Of a stretch of 64,000 nt of DNA, positions 58,845-64,000 are shown one piece after another; the stretch's first letter is position 1, and each line of letters begins with the position of its first letter. The stretch lies in assembly GCF_000503775.1 (NCBI RefSeq), contig NZ_KI629785.1:434001-498000 (forward strand), given 5' to 3'. This DNA is from Brevibacillus panacihumi W25 (GTDB lineage Bacteria > Bacillota > Bacilli > Brevibacillales > Brevibacillaceae). The position numbers and the translations under genes are program-made. The notes under the pieces were generated by a model, which searched no databases, was not told the DNA's origin, and saw nothing but the letters and a program-made list of their open reading frames with translations.

Positions 58845-59381
58845 ATGTATCCTGAACCCTATTTGGAATATCTGATCCAGTTTCATGCAGAGCGGGATTA
58901 TTTTGAATGTCATGAGATCTTGGAAGAATATTGGAAAAGCGCACCCGCAAATGAACGCCAGCCCGTCTGGGTAGGGTTGATCCAGATCGCCGTAGCCCTT
59001 TACCACCATCGACGCGGCAACTTCAACGGTGCAATCAAAATGCTGAGCAGCGCGATTCACATCCTTGACAAGCAACAAATGAAACTTCAAGAATTGGGAC
59101 TGGATTCGATCACCCTCCTGCGTTTGCTGGAGCAGCGCCTGGAGGATTTGCACCAATCGCTTCCTTATCAGCGCATGGATCTGCCCATCGCCTCTCAAGC
59201 CCTGCGGGAATGCTATCAACAGGCATGCCGCCAGCGACATCTGCCCGAGTTCCGCAGCAGCGACATGACCAACGAATTTTTGCTGAACAAGCATACCCTG
59301 CGCGATCGGCAGGAGGTACGCGAGGAGCGGATGCGGCAATTGAAGCTGCGAGAGCTTCGGCGCAGCAATGGCAGCAAGTAA
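58845..59381 (+). CDS. DUF309 family protein (YpuF-like)
   Basis: A 178-residue helical protein. The DUF309 core is plain: EYLIQFHAERDYFECHEILEE, YWKSAP, VGLIQIAVALYHHRRGNFNG and AIKMLSSAIHIL. The conserved Glu/His residues in FECHEILEEYW suggest a metal or ligand site. The C-terminal tail is basic and may be less structured. Function is unknown. The ATG at 58845 follows GAGGTG by six bases; GTG at 58836 lies inside that site. Confidence 0.9.
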   Translation: MYPEPYLEYLIQFHAERDYFECHEILEEYWKSAPANERQPVWVGLIQIAVALYHHRRGNFNGAIKMLSSAIHILDKQQMKLQELGLDSITLLRLLEQRLEDLHQSLPYQRMDLPIASQALRECYQQACRQRHLPEFRSSDMTNEFLLNKHTLRDRQEVREERMRQLKLRELRRSNGSK

Positions 59382-59389
59382 ACCGCATC

Positions 59390-59428
59390 AAAAGCCGGTG
59401 CTATCCATTTCGGTTGGCATCGGCTTTT
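59390..59428. terminator. Bidirectional terminator
   Basis: AAAAGCCGGTGC and GCATCGGCTTTT form a 12-bp stem (one G-U pair) between convergent genes ending at 59381 and 59436. Confidence 0.8.
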
Positions 59429-59435
59429 CGTCTTG

Positions 59436-60116
59436 TCAGAACACCCACAGGAGCACCCCTCCAACCAAGCCCGCATCCGCGAGCATATGACTGAACCACG
59501 TCGGATAGACGGAGGGAAACATCCCTTTCATCCAAGCCCATAATAGACCGACGATGAACACGACTCCCGTCAGAAGAACACCCCACCAGAACCCGAACAA
59601 AACGGCCGCGACAATCAGGTGGTAGAGAGAATAAAAGAAAGTTGATAACAAGATAGCTGCAAGACGGTTCATCCCCCGTAAAAAGCGTTGCAGGACAAAC
59701 CCCCTCCATAGCAGTTCCTCCAGCAGAGAATTGACGACGGTGAGGTAGAGAGCAAACCACCCAATCCAGCGACGATCCAAACCCCAATGCTCCAATATTT
59801 TTCGGATGTGATCCGCACTGCCCGGTGATTGCAGCAACAGCCACATGCCCGCCATGGCCCCCACCATGAAGAGGATTCCCAATCCGAAACCATAGAGAGC
59901 GCCGCGCTTCTCGAACCTCCCCCAGGCTTGTTGCCAATGATCGCTTAATCTTCCTTCCCGCCATCCGTGAAAAAGCGGAATTCCGAGACAGACGAGCAGG
60001 TGAAAGCTGACAAAGGTCACGAACAGACTTTGGCGTTCCACCAAACCGTAGAAGATGGCAAGCGTGGCAGCAAACCCGTAGCCGATCAGCAACAAAAACG
60101 ACCGTACTCGCAGCAT
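59436..60116 (-). CDS. CPBP-family intramembrane metalloprotease
   Basis: A 226-residue membrane protein with about seven segments. The CPBP (Abi/CAAX protease) motifs are NSLLEELLWRGFVLQRFLR with the EExxxR signature and SLYHLIV with the metal His, then a last segment with WFSHMLADAGL (third motif His). It belongs to a family with roles in membrane-protein processing or bacteriocin immunity. ATG at 60116 follows AAGGAG; the TTG at 60125 is too near. Confidence 0.9.
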   Translation of the reverse strand: MLRVRSFLLLIGYGFAATLAIFYGLVERQSLFVTFVSFHLLVCLGIPLFHGWREGRLSDHWQQAWGRFEKRGALYGFGLGILFMVGAMAGMWLLLQSPGSADHIRKILEHWGLDRRWIGWFALYLTVVNSLLEELLWRGFVLQRFLRGMNRLAAILLSTFFYSLYHLIVAAVLFGFWWGVLLTGVVFIVGLLWAWMKGMFPSVYPTWFSHMLADAGLVGGVLLWVF

Positions 60117-60236
60117 CTTCAGCAAGCTCCTTTATCGCGTATTGGCCGTAAATCATATGTCCGATAGTTTACCCATTCCAAGGCAGCACCATGTTCTCGA
60201 CTGCATGAATACGCTCAATGAGAATATACAAATATT

Positions 60237-60265
60237 TTGACAAGTGCTATACTGTATAAACTTGT
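60237..60265 (+). promoter_or_regulatory. Promoter and operator region of the MFS gene
   Basis: An extended -10 (TGCTATACT, 60245-60253) is overlapped by the perfect dyad TATAC-T-GTATA (60248-60258). A wider pair, ACAAGT and ACTTGT, flanks it at 60240-60245 and 60260-60265. A repressor bound here would block the promoter. No regulator gene is adjacent. Confidence 0.45.
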
Positions 60266-60297
60266 TGGTAAAAATTATTTGATAAGGAGTGGGCCCC

Positions 60298-61503
60298 ATG
60301 TTGTGGAAAAATCGTACCTTTCTGCTGTTGATGACAGGAGAAGTGGTCGCGGGCGCTGGCATATGGATTTTTATCCTCGCCAACCTGCAGTTTATGCAGG
60401 GCCTGATTCCTTCTGATACGCTGAAAGCATTTGTCCTCATGAGCGGATTGGCAGTCAGCATTCTTCTCTCCCCGAAGGCAGGCGTCATCATCGATACATA
60501 CGACAAACGGAAAGTCCTGATTATTTCCAGCTGGGTGCGCTGTATCAGTCCGGTCTTGATGCTTCCGGCGATCGCTTACGATTCCTTGATCTGGATGATT
60601 ATCGCCCTGATTGTCATGCAAAGCTCGGCAGCCTTTTATTTTCCCACGTTGCAATCATCCCTGCCCGCCATCCTGACCAAAGATGAATTACTAAAAGCAA
60701 ATAGTGCTTATTTGAACATCTCGACGCTCTCTCGGATTTTCGGCACGGCTGCGGGCGGAATCCTAGTGGCTGCTTTTTCGTTGTCCCAGCTTTATTTGTT
60801 TTCGTTGGTCGCCTACGTCGTGTTGGCCGGAATCACCTTCTTCGTTCAGATTCCGCACGTACAGCAGAGCCAGCAAAGAGAAAAAATTGAATTTCGCGAA
60901 GTGTTGACGGCTAGCCGAAAAGATCCCGCTATTTTCGTCGGATTGATCAACAGCGGGCTGATCACCCTTTTCCTCGGCGGGGTCAATCTCATGATCCTGA
61001 ATTTCAGCTCCATTCAAGGAGAGCCGCAGCTCATGGGCTGGATCTTTGCTGCTGAAGGGATCAGCATCCTGATCGGGGGGCTTTTGGCCAAACGCTGGAT
61101 CGGTGGACGCAATCTGGTCTCCTCGTCCACCCTGATGCTGTTCTTCTTCGCTGTCTCGCAATTCGGCATGACCTTTGTGGACAATAAAGTGATGGTATTG
61201 GCTTCCTTTGCCTTTTTCGGCTTCATCGTCGCCTTCTTCTTCCCGGTGACGACCACCATCTTTCAAAAAAGGCTGCCGCAAAATCAGCACGGGCGCTTCT
61301 TTTCTTTCAAGAGCATGCTCGATCGCAGCTTTTTCTTTCTGGCGCTGGCCATTACAGGTGCCTCACTCGATTTGTTGGGCCTAAGCCTGTACCTGATCTG
61401 CCTCGCCACGGTAACCCTGTTCGCAGGCATTTTCACGTACATGTACAGTAAAAAGCACAAGCTGGACGTGAGAAGCAGTGATGAAAGTCCTGCCGCAGCC
61501 TGA
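60298..61503 (+). CDS. MFS transporter (MFS_3/EntS-like)
   Basis: A 401-residue transporter with about 12 helices. The N-terminal part begins LWKNRTFLLLMTGEVVAGAG. The cytoplasmic loop 2-3 motif is present as GVIIDTYDKRKVLIIS (variant of GxxaDrxxrr). FPTLQSSLPAILTKDELLKANS is typical of MFS_3 exporters, and the C-terminal half has FQKRLPQNQHGRFFSFKSML. The family includes enterobactin and macrolide exporters; the substrate here is unknown. ATG at 60298 follows AAGGAG by eight bases. Confidence 0.9.
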   Translation: MLWKNRTFLLLMTGEVVAGAGIWIFILANLQFMQGLIPSDTLKAFVLMSGLAVSILLSPKAGVIIDTYDKRKVLIISSWVRCISPVLMLPAIAYDSLIWMIIALIVMQSSAAFYFPTLQSSLPAILTKDELLKANSAYLNISTLSRIFGTAAGGILVAAFSLSQLYLFSLVAYVVLAGITFFVQIPHVQQSQQREKIEFREVLTASRKDPAIFVGLINSGLITLFLGGVNLMILNFSSIQGEPQLMGWIFAAEGISILIGGLLAKRWIGGRNLVSSSTLMLFFFAVSQFGMTFVDNKVMVLASFAFFGFIVAFFFPVTTTIFQKRLPQNQHGRFFSFKSMLDRSFFFLALAITGASLDLLGLSLYLICLATVTLFAGIFTYMYSKKHKLDVRSSDESPAAA

Positions 61504-61616
61504 TTTCCCTATTATGGAAAGTGCAGTGTCTGCGGCCGGATGGATGCGGAACCTTTGTCTGAGTTTCCGGAATGGTGTACACTTACATCATCGTTAACCT
61601 ACGGGAGGAAATTTTC

Positions 61617-62096
61617 ATGGACACCTTTTCAACTTCTACCCTTGGGCTGCTGCTCCCGATCGCCATGGCCGCCTTCGTCATTATTTTGCGCATGAAACGC
61701 GCCAAGCGACCCGTAACTGCAAAAAGCATCATTCTGCCGCCATTTTTTATGGCAACAGGCTTTGCCATGTTTTTGTTCCCTGGCACGACGACAACTCCAG
61801 TTATCGACCTGACTGCCTTTCTGATCGGGATTGTGCTGTCCGTTCCCTTGATCATGACATCGCGATTTGAGGTGGTCGGTGAGGATATTTATCTGAAGCC
61901 ATCCCGAGCTTTGTTCTTTATTCTCGGAGGTCTGCTTGTGATCCGCGTAATCATCAAGCTCGTCATCAACGATTCATTTACTCCCTTGCAAACGGCTGGG
62001 CTGTTTTTCCTGCTGGCATTCGGCATGCTGGCTACCTGGCGGGGAGCGATGTTGTACATGTATCGGCAGATCACCAAAAAACCGCTTCGCACGTAA
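61617..62096 (+). CDS. CcdC family membrane protein
   Basis: A 159-residue protein with about five membrane segments in the CcdC (DUF1453) family. Recognisable parts are LRMKRAKRPVTAKSIILPP, FFMATGFAMFLFPG, LSVPLIMTSRFEVVGEDIYL and FFLLAFGMLATWRGAMLYMY. CcdC was linked to cytochrome c biogenesis by gene context in B. subtilis, but its role is unclear. The ATG at 61617 follows GGGAGGAA by seven bases. Confidence 0.88.
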   Translation: MDTFSTSTLGLLLPIAMAAFVIILRMKRAKRPVTAKSIILPPFFMATGFAMFLFPGTTTTPVIDLTAFLIGIVLSVPLIMTSRFEVVGEDIYLKPSRALFFILGGLLVIRVIIKLVINDSFTPLQTAGLFFLLAFGMLATWRGAMLYMYRQITKKPLRT

Positions 62097-62114
62097 ACTT
62101 TCTGACCGCATAAA

Positions 62115-62154
62115 AAAGCAGGACCCGTGACCCTTGAGGCAAACGTCCTGCTTT
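62115..62154. terminator. Bidirectional terminator
   Basis: AAAGCAGGAC and GTCCTGCTTT form a perfect 10-bp stem with a 20-base loop between convergent genes; T-rich flanks occur on both sides. Confidence 0.75.
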
Positions 62155-62169
62155 CTTTAATGTGAAACG

Positions 62170-62988
62170 CTATCTGCTCACTGATTCAGTCATGTACATC
62201 CCGCCAAACAACTCATGCGAAGTCTTTTCGCAGGCTCCTTTCAAACGGACGAAAAACGGCCTTTCCCCTCTTGTGTCTAGCATGCGCCGTGTCAGTCCTG
62301 CCCCGGACGGTTCGCATAAAGTCACATTCCCGCCAGGCAAGAAAAAGCTTCGGCAATGCGCCTCCAGCTCAGCATCAAACACACGGGTACCTGCTTCCCA
62401 GCCAAACCAGCGGCTCCAGGTATCCGCCGCCTGCTCAAGATTCCGAACCGCATAACCGACCGAGTCGAGGTTTGTTGCTCCATTCGGGTGATTTCCGATC
62501 AGGCCGCGCTTGCTCAGCTCCTGGAAGCGCTCCTCATCCCCTTGTTCCCATTGGATAAAAAACGGCGGGTGCATCCCGCTTTCTGGATCGCGCGCAAACA
62601 GCATCTGCCAGCGTACAGTAGTCCCGTCCTCTCTCTGGCGGCTGCCTGGGACCGGACCTGTAACCTCCAGACCAGCAAGAGCCAATCGCTTGCTCCACTC
62701 CTGGATTTGCGTGGTGCGAAGGGCAAGCTGGCCGAAGCCCTCACCAGCCGGTTTTTCATCAACCAATTGGCGAATCAGTGGATTGTCCGACTTGTCTGCT
62801 ATCTCTTCGACTTCGACAGCTAAACATTCGATATAGGAAAGTCCAAAGTAACTGACACTATTCCAAGTCCCCCATGAGGTGTGACGTCCACCTGGTGCAA
62901 CATGATATCCCGCCTGCGCAAGTGAAAATCTCCCTTCCGCAGGGGGACGATGAAGAAAATGGACGAGATGATCAAAGGCGGCTTCCAT
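62170..62988 (-). CDS. VOC family protein with glyoxalase-like domain
   Basis: A 272-residue protein of the glyoxalase-like (Glyoxalase_3, PF13468) type. It begins EAAFDHLVHFLHRPP, has HTSWGTWNSVSYFGLSYIEC and then WQMLFARDPESGMHPPFFIQW, typical of this group, whose members bind metal through His and Glu. The C-terminal half contains a second VOC-like unit (LDSVGYAVRNLEQAADTWSR). The activity is unknown. The ATG at 62988 follows AAGGGAG by eight bases; the upstream in-frame ATG at 63075 adds 29 residues without a site. Confidence 0.85.
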   Translation of the reverse strand: MEAAFDHLVHFLHRPPAEGRFSLAQAGYHVAPGGRHTSWGTWNSVSYFGLSYIECLAVEVEEIADKSDNPLIRQLVDEKPAGEGFGQLALRTTQIQEWSKRLALAGLEVTGPVPGSRQREDGTTVRWQMLFARDPESGMHPPFFIQWEQGDEERFQELSKRGLIGNHPNGATNLDSVGYAVRNLEQAADTWSRWFGWEAGTRVFDAELEAHCRSFFLPGGNVTLCEPSGAGLTRRMLDTRGERPFFVRLKGACEKTSHELFGGMYMTESVSR

Positions 62989-63104
62989 CAGGCAAACTCC
63001 CTTCTCATTGGATCTGGCAGGCTGGCCGACTGGTTTTGCCAGCTTTCGATTTGCTATACTATAGAAATGTTTCACAATAGTCCTGGAAGATCAAGGGGGG
63101 TAGA

Positions 63105-64000
63105 ATGAAACAGACGCGAACACAACGGGTGAAGGAACAGCGCAATAAAAAGCGCCGCATATGGATACAGATTAGTATGCGAACAATTCTTTTTTGCTTG
63201 CTCGCCGTACTGGCAGTCGGTGCCTATTCGTTCTTCAAAACCTTCTTTTCCGATCCGGACGAAGCTAGCCGATTTCCCGAGACCGTGCCTGACAGTGCAA
63301 GCCAGATGCCCGAACCTGCACCAGAACCACATATTCATCTGTCCTTTGTCGGTGATGTCATGATGGCAGGAAACGTCGAGAAGATGCTGATAGAGAAGGG
63401 TTTTGACTACCCCTACACAGAGGTAGCAAAATGGTTTGCCCAAGACGATATTACGATCGCCAACCTGGAAACACCCGTGACGACCAGAGGAACCCCGCCT
63501 GAAAACAAAGCATTTATCTACAAATCGCCGCCCGCCGCACTGCCTGCCCTCAAAGAAGCGGGCATTGACGTGGTCAACCTGGCCAATAATCATTCCATGG
63601 ACCAGGGAGTAGAGGGGCTTCTCGACACGTTTTCTTTTTTGGATAAAAACCAGATCGCTTATATCGGAGCAGGAAAAGACATGGAGCGGGCTTATGCTCC
63701 TGTCATCGTCGAGAAAAACGGGATTCGGGTCGCTTTCCTTGGGTTCAGCCGCGTCATTCCTGACGTGAGCTGGTACGCCGGAAAAAACAAGCCGGGGATG
63801 GCTGCCACCTATGATCCCGCCCTTGCAGTCAAAGCGATTCAGGAAGCCCGCACCCAGGCCGATCTGGTCGTCGTCATCCCCCATTGGGGGGAGGAGCGCA
63901 AGGATAATCCCGTCGATCATCAGACGCAACTCGCACGAGCCTACATCGACGCTGGCGCTGACCTGGTCGTAGGCGGACATCCCCATGTCCTGCAAGGCTT
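63105..64000 (+). CDS. CapA-family protein, N-terminal part (runs off the right edge)
   Basis: The first 298 residues of a CapA/PgsA-like protein. A basic N-terminus (KEQRNKKRRIW) precedes one membrane anchor (ILFCLLAVLAVGAYSFF), then a Pro/Glu linker, then the CapA domain: HLSFVGDVMMAGNVE, ITIANLETPVTTRG, VVNLANNHSMDQGVEGL and VVIPHWGEERKDNPVDHQTQ. The domain is a calcineurin-like fold thought to act in capsule or poly-gamma-glutamate formation. The active role of this copy is unproven. The ATG at 63105 follows AAGGGGGG. Confidence 0.9.
   Translation, partial: MKQTRTQRVKEQRNKKRRIWIQISMRTILFCLLAVLAVGAYSFFKTFFSDPDEASRFPETVPDSASQMPEPAPEPHIHLSFVGDVMMAGNVEKMLIEKGFDYPYTEVAKWFAQDDITIANLETPVTTRGTPPENKAFIYKSPPAALPALKEAGIDVVNLANNHSMDQGVEGLLDTFSFLDKNQIAYIGAGKDMERAYAPVIVEKNGIRVAFLGFSRVIPDVSWYAGKNKPGMAATYDPALAVKAIQEARTQADLVVVIPHWGEERKDNPVDHQTQLARAYIDAGADLVVGGHPHVLQG

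Noticed and set aside
58512..59339. Extension of the acidic protein to 275 residues
   Set aside because: The upstream part is antisense to the DUF309 gene; the ATG at 58757 has a ribosome site and a coherent protein begins there.

Overview
The window is chromosomal DNA of a spore-forming, low-to-moderate-GC Firmicute, most likely Brevibacillus or a close relative in Paenibacillaceae. The main evidence is a long block on the minus strand in the Bacillus subtilis order yloA (+), yicC, remA, gmk, rpoZ, coaBC, priA, def, fmt, rsmB, rlmN, prpC, prkC, rsgA, rpe ... spoVM, rpmB (+), yloU, fakA, degV, sdaAB, sdaAA, recG. Spore genes (spoVM, a Gmad2 lipoprotein, a YjzC-like protein, a Cys/Tyr-rich coat-like protein) and LexA boxes of the GAAC-N4-GTTC type agree with this. 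No tRNA, rRNA or CRISPR array was seen. This identification is inference from gene order and protein families, not from a search.

Layout. 1-6 kb: partial aspA, a Gmad2 lipoprotein, an EIIC-like transporter with an odd N-terminal domain, two tiny genes, a YwaF-type membrane protein and a YtcJ-type amidohydrolase. 6-9.6 kb: an IS1182-like element (6402-8373) that cuts an NAD(P)H-dependent FMN reductase gene in two, with a 6-bp target duplication, next to a quinone-oxidoreductase gene. 9.7-11.1 kb: small genes including a SOS-controlled YolD-like gene. 11.2-19.7 kb: a sigma-54 regulon in which an enhancer-binding protein precedes a TGGCAT-N5-TTGCA promoter and five co-directional genes (M20 amidohydrolase, SDR, glutamine-synthetase-like ligase, aldehyde dehydrogenase, amine permease). 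Together they could take up an amino alcohol or diamine, gamma-glutamylate it, oxidise it and release glutamate. 19.8-24.3 kb: a SOS-controlled Y-family polymerase with a coupled partner, a long hairpin element (21562-21895) and two proteins of unknown function. 24.4-51.3 kb: the housekeeping block, covering DNA repair (recG, priA), serine catabolism, fatty-acid kinase, ribosome and translation factors, PrkC/PrpC signalling and CoA/GMP synthesis. A non-core insert sits between spoVM and rpe: thiT, a GlnHPQ-type amino-acid ABC transporter, an M20 carboxypeptidase and an RDD protein. 51.4-64 kb: rqcH, small accessory proteins, a stand-alone RNA gene that looks like 6S RNA, a CoA-transferase/enoyl-CoA hydratase pair, a GntR regulator, a protein resembling sigma-70 region 1.1, DUF309, a CPBP protease, an MFS exporter, CcdC, a VOC protein and a partial CapA-like protein.

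The points that most deserve follow-up are the gamma-glutamylation operon, the two related ~300-bp inverted-repeat elements (one inside the IS, one followed by its own terminator), the split reductase gene, and the very short genes found by reading the gaps.
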